From PMP191F sp047602185 (GTDB taxonomy: Bacteria > Bacteroidota > Bacteroidia > Chitinophagales > Chitinophagaceae): 64,000 bases of DNA. Shown here in pieces: positions 1 to 7,825 of the stretch (position 1 is its first letter; every line of letters begins with the position of its first letter). The position numbers were made by a program, and so were the translations under genes. The notes beneath the pieces were generated by a model. It searched no databases. It was not told the DNA's origin and saw only the letters and a list, made by a program, of their open reading frames with translations. The stretch covers positions 2,480,001-2,544,000 of the forward strand of contig JASGHY010000001.1 in assembly GCA_047602185.1 (NCBI GenBank). The letters are read 5' to 3'.

Positions 1-212
1 TCTACTGAATAAGAGGCAAGTGGTTTACCGTAAAAATGGATCTGACCACTATCGGGCTGCCGCTCACCACAGAGCATTTTCAGTAAGGTAGATTTCCCTG
101 CACCATTTGCACCCAGCAGTGCCAGCACTTCACCCGGTCTTACGGTGAAACTAACCTCTCTTACGATCGGATTCTTTTTTAACGTGCAGGAAACAGCATC
201 TACTCTAAGCAT
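1..212 (-). CDS. hmuV: Heme ABC transporter ATP-binding protein, HmuV-like (partial, N-terminal part only)
   Basis: This leftward gene starts at the ATG complementary to 210-212 and runs off the left edge, so only about 70 residues are visible. It shows a perfect Walker A motif, GANGAGKST, at about residues 34-42, in the usual place for an ABC ATPase of iron/heme/B12 importers. The subunit would hydrolyse ATP on the cytoplasmic face of the permease encoded just upstream (its stop is 13 bp away). The heme assignment comes from the neighbourhood (HmuT-like binding protein, HmuY lipoproteins, heme oxygenase), not from this fragment. A siderophore or cobalamin ATPase would look the same here. Confidence 0.88.
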   Translation of the reverse strand, partial: MLRVDAVSCTLKKNPIVREVSFTVRPGEVLALLGANGAGKSTLLKMLCGERQPDSGQIHFYGKPLASYSV

Positions 213-225
213 GAAGATCCCTTTT

Positions 226-1266
226 TTAATGGAGCAATTTCTTTTTGTCTTTGATCAGGATATACAGGAATACCGGCGTGCCCAGCAACGCTGTTACTAC
301 GCCAATAGGCAGTTCCATTGGCGCCGTCACTACCCTTGCTATCATATCTGCCACTGTCAACACCAATGCACCCAGTAAAGCAGAAGCGGGCAATACATAG
401 CGGTTGTCAACGCCACCGATGAGCCGTACTGTATGTGGTACCAGCAAACCAACAAAACCAATAATACCGGTTACTGATACAGCACTGCCTACAGCCAGTG
501 TAGAAAGCAATACGATCGTTTTCTTTACACTGCTTGTACGTACACCCAGTTGATCTGCCTGCGATTCACCCAGCGAAAAAGCATTCAGCTTTTTGCCCAT
601 GAGGGGCAACCAGATCAACGGAACAATAATGCAGGGTGCTACACAGATCACATTGGACCATCCTGCACCTGCCAGGCTACCCAGCATCCAGAATGTGATA
701 GTACGCAGTTGCTGTTCGCTGGAAGTATAAGTAATAAGTCCTGTTATAGCTCCTGCCAATGCGTTGATGGCAATGCCTGCCAACAACATGGTGGCAACAT
801 TGGGCTTACCATCTGCTTTGGAAAGCTGGTACACCAGCATAGCTGCGATGCCTGCACCGGCAAAGGCGCCAAACACCAGCAGGTACTGACCCAGCCATTC
901 ACTGATGCTTGCCAGCAGTCCCATTTCCAGTGCAATGATCACTGCACTTACCAATGATGCTCCTGCTGAAATACCAATAAGCCCGGGCTCTGCCAGCGGA
1001 TTACGAAAGATAGCCTGTACTGCGGCACCTGAAATGCCCAATGCCGCACCTACCAGTACACCCAGCAGTACACGCGGCAAACGTACCACTATCAACACGG
1101 CCTCATATTGTTCATCCACCGTTGCGGAAGAGACTAATCCAATCTTACTACCCAATACACGCAACACCTCCTTTACCGGGATATGCATAGCACCTAACCC
1201 TAATGAAAAAGCAATTGCCACCAGCAACCCTGCAGCCAACAGGCCATAGATCATCTTTTTTTTCAA
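226..1266 (-). CDS. hmuU: FecCD-family heme/iron ABC transporter permease, HmuU-like
   Basis: A 346-residue, strongly hydrophobic protein with the length and segment pattern of FecCD/BtuC permeases (about ten membrane helices). It has the conserved GFVGLLVPH cytoplasmic loop that contacts the ATPase, at roughly residues 268-276. It forms the inner-membrane channel of the importer. The gene starts 10 bp after the stop of the binding-protein gene and ends 13 bp before the ATPase start, so the three genes form one leftward operon. Family membership is clear; heme as substrate is inferred from the divergent HmuY/TonB-receptor operon. Confidence 0.92.
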   Translation of the reverse strand: MKKKMIYGLLAAGLLVAIAFSLGLGAMHIPVKEVLRVLGSKIGLVSSATVDEQYEAVLIVVRLPRVLLGVLVGAALGISGAAVQAIFRNPLAEPGLIGISAGASLVSAVIIALEMGLLASISEWLGQYLLVFGAFAGAGIAAMLVYQLSKADGKPNVATMLLAGIAINALAGAITGLITYTSSEQQLRTITFWMLGSLAGAGWSNVICVAPCIIVPLIWLPLMGKKLNAFSLGESQADQLGVRTSSVKKTIVLLSTLAVGSAVSVTGIIGFVGLLVPHTVRLIGGVDNRYVLPASALLGALVLTVADMIARVVTAPMELPIGVVTALLGTPVFLYILIKDKKKLLH

Positions 1267-1276
1267 CTTAACCGTT

Positions 1277-2131
1277 TTAGGATTGTGGTATTACTTTTTC
1301 CAATTGAGCATGCAGTTCGCGGATAGCAGTGGCCAGGCGTACTGAAAAATTTACCAGCAGCGGTCCGTCCATCACGATCACCTGCTGCCGCTTGCCGGCA
1401 TTTGTAGCCGACATGCCCGGCATTTTCAGCAATGCGTTTTTACCTCCCAGGCTGCTTACTCCAAAATCAAACATCAGTATTACATCCGGGTTTGCTTTTA
1501 TCAACGCTTCTGTACTGTATGGTTTATAATCACTGAACTCCTGCACTACATTGCGTCCACCTGCCAGTAGTATCATGGCATCCATATTACTTCCCTTCCC
1601 TGCTACCGACATAGTGCCGGTACCGCGTGCATAAATGAATAATACTTTCGGTTGCTTACCGGATGCTTTTTTAATGCGATCCAGTTCAGTAGTAATTTCT
1701 TTTTCCGTTCCCGCTACCAGCGCTTCTCCCTTGTCCTGTACCTGCAATGCGGTAGCCACTGCACGGATAAACTGCAAAGCTCCCTTCACAGAATATTCCT
1801 GCCGGATGTTTACCAGCTTAATGCCTGCAGCACTCAACTGAGCCTGAACAGATCTTAAGATATCACCTTCGGGCGCCAATACAATATCGGGCCGGTAAGC
1901 CATAATGCCTTCGATAGAGAGTGAACGGTTGCGACTCACCTTTGGCAATTGCTTTACATAAGCAGGATACTCGCTCGTTACATCGGTAGCAACGATCTGC
2001 GCACCGAAGCCAAGTGCATCCGCTACTTCAGTAAGTGCGCCACTGAGCGTAATGATGCGTGGTGGCGCCACTGCTGCCAGTAAACAGGCTGGTAACAATA
2101 AGAACAGGCTTGCTAGTAATTTCCTTTTCAT
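1277..2131 (-). CDS. hmuT: Heme ABC transporter periplasmic substrate-binding protein, HmuT-like
   Basis: A 284-residue protein with a Sec signal peptide (about residues 1-22, ending near LLAAVA). It follows the cluster-A binding-protein pattern: an early IITLSGALTEVADALG segment, YPAYVKQLPKV, a KPDIVLAPEG-like strand (YRPDIVLAPEG), and the long inter-lobe helix. It would capture heme in the periplasm after TonB-dependent uptake and deliver it to the permease encoded 10 bp downstream. It is the first gene of the leftward operon and is divergent from the first HmuY gene across a 341-bp regulatory gap. Confidence 0.88.
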   Translation of the reverse strand: MKRKLLASLFLLLPACLLAAVAPPRIITLSGALTEVADALGFGAQIVATDVTSEYPAYVKQLPKVSRNRSLSIEGIMAYRPDIVLAPEGDILRSVQAQLSAAGIKLVNIRQEYSVKGALQFIRAVATALQVQDKGEALVAGTEKEITTELDRIKKASGKQPKVLFIYARGTGTMSVAGKGSNMDAMILLAGGRNVVQEFSDYKPYSTEALIKANPDVILMFDFGVSSLGGKNALLKMPGMSATNAGKRQQVIVMDGPLLVNFSVRLATAIRELHAQLEKVIPQS

Positions 2132-2472
2132 TGGGGATGCAAAAAAAAGACTTATTCATTCATGATGCATCTTGTAAAAAAGAATCGCCCGAATGCAAAA
2201 CTCGTTTTCCTGATTTCGTAAAGCGTAAAAAAACAGCGTGTGTAATTAATTATCAATGCCTTAAATGTTTTACTGATGATACTGTGTCACGATAGTGTCA
2301 CAGAAATGCAGTAAGAAAGTTTGGATCGCAGACAAAATAAATCGTCTCGCATACAAGCGCGTGCAAATCGCATATAAAATATACCGGATCGCAGACAAAG
2401 CAAACCCGATTTCGTAACAAGGAAAACCTGATAAAGCTCAACATTTGCACCGCCTTAAAAAAATAACTGTGT
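2132..2472. promoter_or_regulatory. Divergent promoter region between hmuT and the HmuY operon
   Basis: This 341-bp gap carries no gene. Its right half holds a four-copy 21-bp operator array (2326-2409, listed separately) and a -7-like box AACATTTG at 2440-2447, one mismatch from TAnnTTTG, before the rightward HmuY gene. No TTTG is seen at the expected -33 place near 2416-2420, which fits an activator-dependent promoter. GATTTCGTAA occurs at about 2212 and 2408. TGTG and CACA arms flank 2284-2302. The leftward hmuT promoter is not clearly recognisable. Confidence 0.6.
2326..2409 (+). promoter_or_regulatory. Four direct-repeat operator sites at exact 21-bp spacing
   Basis: TCGCA begins at 2326, 2347, 2368 and 2389, exactly 21 bp (two helical turns) apart. 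Each copy continues as TCGCAGACAAA, TCGCATACAAG, TCGCATATAAA and TCGCAGACAAA, while the remainder of each 21-bp unit is unrelated. The last copy starts 51 bp before the -7 box of the HmuY operon. Same-face direct repeats are typical of AraC-family or response-regulator sites. A matching pair lies before the heme oxygenase gene. Confidence 0.75.
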
Positions 2473-3165
2473 ATGCGTGTAGCACTACTACCCTGTTTAC
2501 TTTGTTCTGCTGTTTTACTTTTTTCCTGTAAGAAGAGTCGCGACGATCAGTCGCAGGACGATACAAAAAGTGTATTGATAAAAGACCTTGCCGGTGATAC
2601 CGGTGCTTCACTCACTGATGGTGTAGATGGAAAGGAACAACGTCCCTTTCGTGTTTTCCTGTTCAAGCTGAAAGGCCAGCAACAGACCTGGCTGCGCACT
2701 GCTGCAGATTCTGCACAATGGTTAAAAACAGCAGACTGGGATCTTGCTTTTACCGGTATTTACAATAGCGAAGTATATGCAAACAATGGCAGCATTACCG
2801 GCAATCCCGGCTATGGCAGTACAGCAAGGGCACAGGTAGTGATGATAGACCGTCCCTATGCACAGATAACAGAAGCGCCAGATGATGCTACATTCAACGC
2901 ATCGGGCATTAAAAATATAGGACAGGAAACCTCAGGCAATACTGCAGGCTGGTTTAATTACAACCTCAGTACCCACCTGGTACAGCCTATCAAGAACCGC
3001 ACATTTGTACTTAAACTGCCCGATGGCAAATACGCCAAGCTGGAACTGCAGAATGTGTACAAAGGCAATCCGCCTGTAGTTACCGATCTCTATTGGCCTG
3101 CACCTTATTTCACCTTCCGCTATTTTATACAGGAAGACGGCAGCAGAAATCTTGTTACCCAATAA
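2473..3165 (+). CDS. HmuY-family heme-binding lipoprotein (first copy)
   Basis: A 230-residue SPII lipoprotein (lipobox ending FSC, Cys19). The core reads DSAQWLKTADWDLAFTGIY, then NNGSITGNPGYGS and a later DDATFNASG segment. This is the HmuY pattern, in which a WDLAF strand is followed by a Gly/Ser-rich turn. HmuY proteins take heme from host or environmental carriers at the cell surface and pass it to a TonB receptor. The C-terminus (WPAPYFTFRYFIQEDGSRN) is nearly identical to that of the third HmuY-like gene at 6590, so the two are paralogues. It is the first gene of the rightward operon. Heme binding itself cannot be read from the sequence. Confidence 0.85.
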   Translation: MRVALLPCLLCSAVLLFSCKKSRDDQSQDDTKSVLIKDLAGDTGASLTDGVDGKEQRPFRVFLFKLKGQQQTWLRTAADSAQWLKTADWDLAFTGIYNSEVYANNGSITGNPGYGSTARAQVVMIDRPYAQITEAPDDATFNASGIKNIGQETSGNTAGWFNYNLSTHLVQPIKNRTFVLKLPDGKYAKLELQNVYKGNPPVVTDLYWPAPYFTFRYFIQEDGSRNLVTQ

Positions 3166-3187
3166 GCACAGGCAACAAACAATCATA

Positions 3188-4075
3188 ATGAAACGCAAAC
3201 GTATTACGCAAGTCCTTGTAGTAACATTGGCTGCAGCCCTTTTTTGCAGTGCCTGTGGTAAGGTATATGATCTCAATGGTGTTGACTGGCAGGCAGATGT
3301 ACCGCCGAGTGATTCTGTATTCAACAGGGAGATCCTGATCCTGAACCTCGGAGATAACCTGCCCGAAGGGCATGTGCCGCTGGATGCAACAGATCCCTTG
3401 TATTTCAGTCTTGAAAAATTTTCATCAGTACACATTGCCTATAAAACCACTGATCGCTGGGACATGGCTTTTTACGGCAACTCGCGCAGTGAAATAGCCG
3501 GCAACAATAAGATCAGCGGCTTTGGCTATGGTTCTTCCGCCACAGGAGGAATCATTATTACAGATGCACCTTACAGCACTATTACTTCCATTCCGGATGA
3601 TGGTGAGTTTAAAACGCCGGGACGTTCTGGACTGGATGAAATAGGTTTCTTCGGCGAGCCTATGGGACATGTAGCCTATACTTTCTTTGGCAACATATTC
3701 CGTCCTGATAAGGTAGTGGGTTATATGGATGCTACTTATCCTGCTGCAGTACAGGTTGAAGCAGCAAAGTACGCTCACATGCTGTATGCATTGTCTGAAA
3801 ATTTTGCCAGATCATTCCCGGTTACCAGCAATGGCGATTCAACGAAGTGCAGAACACTGTTGATAAGAACCGCCAAAGGCAACTATGCCAAAGTGGAAAT
3901 ATTAAGCTATTACAAAAACACACTTGATCCTTTTGATATGAACAGGGGAAAAGGTTATGCTACCAGCTTCCGGTATATGGTGGTGAAAGCAGACGAAAAA
4001 CGTTTTGGTTTTACCCCCCGCCGCAAATCCATGACCGTGAACATGACTACCAGGAAGGTAACTGTAGAAAACTGA
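3188..4075 (+). CDS. HmuY-family lipoprotein (second, divergent copy)
   Basis: The start is placed at the ATG at 3188, which gives MKRKRITQ followed by a hydrophobic stretch and a lipobox Cys at residue 23 (Cys20 is an alternative). The ORF is open from 3152 but an earlier start would overlap the upstream gene and bury the signal peptide. The 295-residue protein has the HmuY core TTDRWDMAFYGNSRSEIAG, then GFGYGSSATGG and IPDDGEF. It is longer and more divergent than the other two copies and lacks their shared WPAPY C-terminus. Probable surface heme-binding partner of the TonB receptors downstream. Confidence 0.8.
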   Translation: MKRKRITQVLVVTLAAALFCSACGKVYDLNGVDWQADVPPSDSVFNREILILNLGDNLPEGHVPLDATDPLYFSLEKFSSVHIAYKTTDRWDMAFYGNSRSEIAGNNKISGFGYGSSATGGIIITDAPYSTITSIPDDGEFKTPGRSGLDEIGFFGEPMGHVAYTFFGNIFRPDKVVGYMDATYPAAVQVEAAKYAHMLYALSENFARSFPVTSNGDSTKCRTLLIRTAKGNYAKVEILSYYKNTLDPFDMNRGKGYATSFRYMVVKADEKRFGFTPRRKSMTVNMTTRKVTVEN

Positions 4076-4110
4076 TCCATTTTATTTATTAATTATTAAT
4101 TGTTAAGCAG

Positions 4111-5289
4111 ATGAGCAACTCTAAAACAAAAGCCGGAACCAACATCGCTTTACGGCTGATGACCTTTGCCCTGTGTATGGGTACATTTATCAGTTCGTGC
4201 AAGAAAACCGAGGTAGTACCTTATGAGGCAGAACAGGCCAACACCATTACTGAATTTAAAGTAACCAATGCCACTGAAGTATTGTATGGTGTAGTAGATA
4301 ATGTAGACAATACCATTACTGTATATGTTCCTTATTATTTAAGCATCAGTTATATTATTCCCCAGATCAAACTGGAAGATGGCGCTAAGCTCATCGATAA
4401 AGATGGCAATGAAATTGACATCCGGGAAGATCTTGAACCCGTTGCTTTTGACAGTGTTGGCTATACTTACAGTGTAAAGGATACTAAAAACAATATCCGC
4501 AAATACACACTGGTAACAACAATAGTTCCCTATAAAGATCCGCTAACATTAGGCTTTGCTACTAAACGCGATGCCAATGGCAATACCGTAGCAGATGATA
4601 CTGTTACCTATGAGGCACTTGTAAACGCTTCGGTATACGTTTATGGAAATTTTGAATCCAGCAGCAAGAATGGTAAGCTGACCCTCATCAGCCAGAAAAC
4701 AAAAACGGCTGTTCCCAATGCACTTACCATTCTGAATGTTACCAGGGGAACCGAGATCCATTATATGCAAATGCTGATCTCTGCCAGTGTGGACAGTGGT
4801 TATTATAACATCATAGTAGAGCACCAGGGTAGAAAAGATACTTTGCCCACCATTCACCTGATCTATAAAAAGCCCATGTTTGATTTCCTCGGTTCAACCT
4901 ATGCGGTGGGAGAAACTGTAACCCTGGGCATCAGGGGCAGCGGCACGCCGGGAAATAACAGCGGTGTCAATACCGGTATTGCCCGTATGTATGTAAAACT
5001 GATCAAACAGCATTTTGTAGCATTGCCGGCCAACTTCCCCGATTCATTGTTTGATAAACAGATAGAAGTAGAGATCGTAAGCCAGAGCCGTACACAGGTG
5101 CAGTTTAAATTTCCTGACCTGCCTGTAGGTGCCTACAGTACATCTATGAGCAGCGGAGGCGGAATTGATGGCTATAGCATTCAATATACCGGCTTTGGAT
5201 TCTATTTCGATTTTAACTCCACCGGATGGGGTAAGGACAACCTGCTTACAGCGATCTCCTATACACTTGATCTTACTGCTAAAAAATAA
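4111..5289 (+). CDS. Unknown lipoprotein with DUF5018-like / Ig-like repeats
   Basis: A 392-residue lipoprotein (Cys30 after TFISS). Residues about 40-140 form a beta-rich unit (ITEFKVTN, TITVYVPYYL, YTYSVKDTKNNIRKYTL) of the kind found in DUF5018-like, cadherin-like surface modules: a fold in which out-of-range values are extended along the chain and closed by a tensed 'KYTL' strand. The rest is further Ig-like material rich in Gly/Ser (SSGGGIDG). It sits 35 bp after the second HmuY gene and 31 bp before a similar lipoprotein. The location suggests a surface accessory role in heme capture, but nothing in the sequence proves it. Confidence 0.7.
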   Translation: MSNSKTKAGTNIALRLMTFALCMGTFISSCKKTEVVPYEAEQANTITEFKVTNATEVLYGVVDNVDNTITVYVPYYLSISYIIPQIKLEDGAKLIDKDGNEIDIREDLEPVAFDSVGYTYSVKDTKNNIRKYTLVTTIVPYKDPLTLGFATKRDANGNTVADDTVTYEALVNASVYVYGNFESSSKNGKLTLISQKTKTAVPNALTILNVTRGTEIHYMQMLISASVDSGYYNIIVEHQGRKDTLPTIHLIYKKPMFDFLGSTYAVGETVTLGIRGSGTPGNNSGVNTGIARMYVKLIKQHFVALPANFPDSLFDKQIEVEIVSQSRTQVQFKFPDLPVGAYSTSMSSGGGIDGYSIQYTGFGFYFDFNSTGWGKDNLLTAISYTLDLTAKK

Positions 5290-5320
5290 CTGACTTTACA
5301 AGACGCATAAATACTCTACT

Positions 5321-6364
5321 ATGTTCAAAATAAATAATATTGTTCCCTTTGCTTTACTGGTTGCAGGACTGAGCGTTCAGTCGTGTAAAAAAACAGAATA
5401 CGAATACGAGAAACGTCCCTATAATGAGATCAAACAGTTTGTGATCGTAGGCAGCACTGGCGATTCTACCAAATCACTGATCGCCGGAGACAGCATTACG
5501 GTGTACTGGAGTGCAGATGTGGCCCAACCAACCACCATTACACCTAAAATTGTAATTGATGATAAAGCAACGATCAGCCCTGCATCCGGGCAGGCAGTTG
5601 CTTTTAATAAAACAACTACCTATACAGTAACAGCAGAAGACGGCAGTACAAAAACATACCGCCTCAATCCTGTGGTGAACATACCAACACCATCTATTTC
5701 ACTTGTTTCAGGCAGCCCCATGACCTGGTTAAATTCAACACAACTGGGTATTTACGGCGAACACTTCCTGGCAGCCAACACTGCTTCCGAAGTAAAAGCC
5801 TATATGCAAAGAGCGAAGGATGGTTTTGAATTTCCGCTGGAACTGGTAACAGCCAATATCACCAACTATTCTATGATCGCCAAAATACCAACCTTCTCTG
5901 CAGAGCAGGACACCGGTCTGCACAAACTGTTTGTGAAAGTAGGCAACCGTGTTGCTGAGCCTGTAACGGTGCAATTCCTTACACCTTATATCAGCTATGC
6001 AAATGGTACTTCCAAACTTGTACAGGAAGGCCAGGAAATTCACTCCGGCGATTCACTGACCATCAATTATGCCTTCAACGACAGTTACGGTGGTAAAGTA
6101 GCGAGCTATTACAACGCGAAGAATATAGACTATATCCTCTTCTATGTGTCACCCGCTGCTGAATGGATCACGATAACAGCCGACAGAAGAGTAACAGATG
6201 ATATGGTAAGGGTAAAGATGCCCAATATTGATAAATACATTGGTCAGTCAATTGTACAGTACAGGTTTATTTACAAATCTGTACCTGCAGCCTCTGCCAC
6301 ATTATCCAGTTACTACTTAAGAGGATTTATAACCACTTCTACGCCCATCAAGGCAAAGAATTAA
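5321..6364 (+). CDS. Unknown lipoprotein with IPT/TIG-like beta domains
   Basis: A 347-residue lipoprotein (Cys22 after SVQS). Its N-terminal unit (IKQFVIVGSTGD, ITVYWSADVAQP, TTYTVTAEDGSTKTYRL) resembles the first domain of the preceding gene. It is followed by SISLVSGSPMTW and GIYGEHFLA, which look like the start of an IPT/TIG immunoglobulin-like domain. It is co-directional with the HmuY genes and probably co-transcribed. A repeat with an inverted AACCTG/CAGGTT pair and an intrinsic terminator lie between this gene and the next, so it may be the last gene of the proximal transcript. Function unknown. Confidence 0.68.
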   Translation: MFKINNIVPFALLVAGLSVQSCKKTEYEYEKRPYNEIKQFVIVGSTGDSTKSLIAGDSITVYWSADVAQPTTITPKIVIDDKATISPASGQAVAFNKTTTYTVTAEDGSTKTYRLNPVVNIPTPSISLVSGSPMTWLNSTQLGIYGEHFLAANTASEVKAYMQRAKDGFEFPLELVTANITNYSMIAKIPTFSAEQDTGLHKLFVKVGNRVAEPVTVQFLTPYISYANGTSKLVQEGQEIHSGDSLTINYAFNDSYGGKVASYYNAKNIDYILFYVSPAAEWITITADRRVTDDMVRVKMPNIDKYIGQSIVQYRFIYKSVPAASATLSSYYLRGFITTSTPIKAKN

Positions 6365-6382
6365 AATGACTCCGCATATATA

Positions 6383-6504
6383 GGGAAGTAAACCTGCCAG
6401 GTTTAAGTTGATAAGGGATGATAGCATACGAAAAGCAGTAAAACTTCTCAGACCTGACAGGTTAAGCCACTTAAACGCAATTTGCTTATATCCGGGGAGT
6501 GAGG
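6383..6504. repeat. Interspersed repeat with ACCTGCCAGGT / ACCTGACAGGT arms (copy 1)
   Basis: The segment begins GGGAAGTAAACCTGCCAGG, has an opposed GACCTGACAGGTTAAGCC about 75 bp later, then ends with a TATATCCGG word. A second copy with the same order lies at 34027-34153. The arms can pair, so the RNA could fold. It sits 19 bp after a stop codon. Confidence 0.6.
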
Positions 6505-6542
6505 AAATGAAAAAACAGTTCCATATACCATTAAGCATCCGC

Positions 6543-6580
6543 AACAGAAATACTTCGGCTGAAGTATTTCTGTTGTTTTA
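6543..6580 (+). terminator. Intrinsic terminator or attenuator inside the heme operon
   Basis: AACAGAAATACTTC (6543-6556) pairs perfectly with GAAGTATTTCTGTT (6561-6574) around a GGCT loop and is followed by GTTTTA. The 14-bp stem ends only about 16 bases before the ATG at 6590. It would end most transcripts before the third HmuY gene and the TonB receptor, or act as a processing or attenuation site. Confidence 0.7.
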
Positions 6581-6589
6581 GCAAAAACG

Positions 6590-7804
6590 ATGAACAGAAT
6601 AATCCGACATATAGTTTTGGGCAGCCTGGCATGCGCAGCAATGGTGTCCTGTTACAAGCTGCAGGATGAGAAGCCCAATTACGAAGATGGACGCAGCACT
6701 ATTATTTACGATCTGCCGGGAGATACCTTAGCTACAGATGGCTGGGACGATAATTATGAAACAGGCGATAGTTACCTGCGTCAGCGGTATTATGATGCCC
6801 GCTGGACAGACTCTATCCGTTTTGTACCGGAGCACGGCGAGATCATCAACGCTGCCACAGGCGTAAATACCAGTACAGAAGCAGCCATTCACTGGCTCTC
6901 CAATGCTACTGCACATCCTGCTACTGTTACCGAAAATGATGCTTATCATAATACAGCAGATGGCTACAATTATATTTACAGGAGCAGCGCCTGGTACCAG
7001 ATGGATATTGACGGCCACAAAGGCACGGCTGAAAACGACAGCATTTTTGTAAACTGGCGGGGGTATATCCTGTCTGCCCCCTCCAACCCGCAAACAGGAT
7101 GGGCTTACCGCGATAATGACAACGGGCGTGTGTACAGGTACAATGGTAAAGCGTGGGAGCTGATGGTGAATGATGCCAATTACAACCAGAACACCGATTT
7201 TATACAGGTACAATACAGCAAAAGCGGCAAGGAAGCCGGCATCTACAGCATTTTCCTGTTCCGTTTCAGCGATCATAAACAAACCTTTATACGGGACGCG
7301 GCAGACTCTGCACGTTACCTGCAAACTGATCAGTGGGATCTTGCTTTTACAGGCGATCTCAATAGCACTATCTGGCTCAACAATGGTCGCTCAAAATCAG
7401 GACCGGCTACAGGCAGCCCCATCACTAAATCTTCTCTTATACCATACGATTATGGCTATGAGTTTATGAATGAAACGCCGGACGATGATTTCTTCAATGC
7501 ACGTCCTGCCAATGAATTACAGATCGGTTATACTTCCCAATACGGTCCCGGCATTAACCCCTGGTACGAGATAGGCAGCACCTTTATTGCCAAACCCTTT
7601 CCTTACAAAGCATATTATTTACGGCTGGAACGTATCGACCCGCAAACAGGACAAAGCATTATACGATACGGTAAGCTGCAACTCATCAGCATGTACAAGG
7701 GAGCGCCCGAAGCACTTACCGATCGCTACTGGCCTGCCCCCTACCTCACCTTCCGTTATTTTATACAGGAAGACGGAAGCCGCAATGTGCGAACAAAAGA
7801 TTAA
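6590..7804 (+). CDS. HmuY-family lipoprotein with a long N-terminal extension (third copy)
   Basis: A 404-residue lipoprotein (Cys21 after AAMVS). The C-terminal half holds the HmuY core DSARYLQTDQWDLAFTGDL with NNGRSKSG, and ends with WPAPYLTFRYFIQEDGSRN, almost the same as the first copy. The N-terminal 170 residues are extra, rich in Trp/Tyr/Asp (for example YLRQRYYDARWTDSIRF and GWAYRDNDNGRVYRYNGKAW), and have no recognised family. It lies 21 bp before the TonB receptor gene and is probably its surface partner. The 14-bp terminator hairpin immediately upstream suggests separate or attenuated expression. Confidence 0.8.
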   Translation: MNRIIRHIVLGSLACAAMVSCYKLQDEKPNYEDGRSTIIYDLPGDTLATDGWDDNYETGDSYLRQRYYDARWTDSIRFVPEHGEIINAATGVNTSTEAAIHWLSNATAHPATVTENDAYHNTADGYNYIYRSSAWYQMDIDGHKGTAENDSIFVNWRGYILSAPSNPQTGWAYRDNDNGRVYRYNGKAWELMVNDANYNQNTDFIQVQYSKSGKEAGIYSIFLFRFSDHKQTFIRDAADSARYLQTDQWDLAFTGDLNSTIWLNNGRSKSGPATGSPITKSSLIPYDYGYEFMNETPDDDFFNARPANELQIGYTSQYGPGINPWYEIGSTFIAKPFPYKAYYLRLERIDPQTGQSIIRYGKLQLISMYKGAPEALTDRYWPAPYLTFRYFIQEDGSRNVRTKD

Positions 7805-7825
7805 CTGTAAAAACAGCCTATACTA

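Noticed and set aside
2326..2409. CRISPR array or origin iterons
   Set aside because: Units are only 21 bp with about ten conserved bases and unrelated gaps. There is no cas or replication gene, and the location is a promoter.
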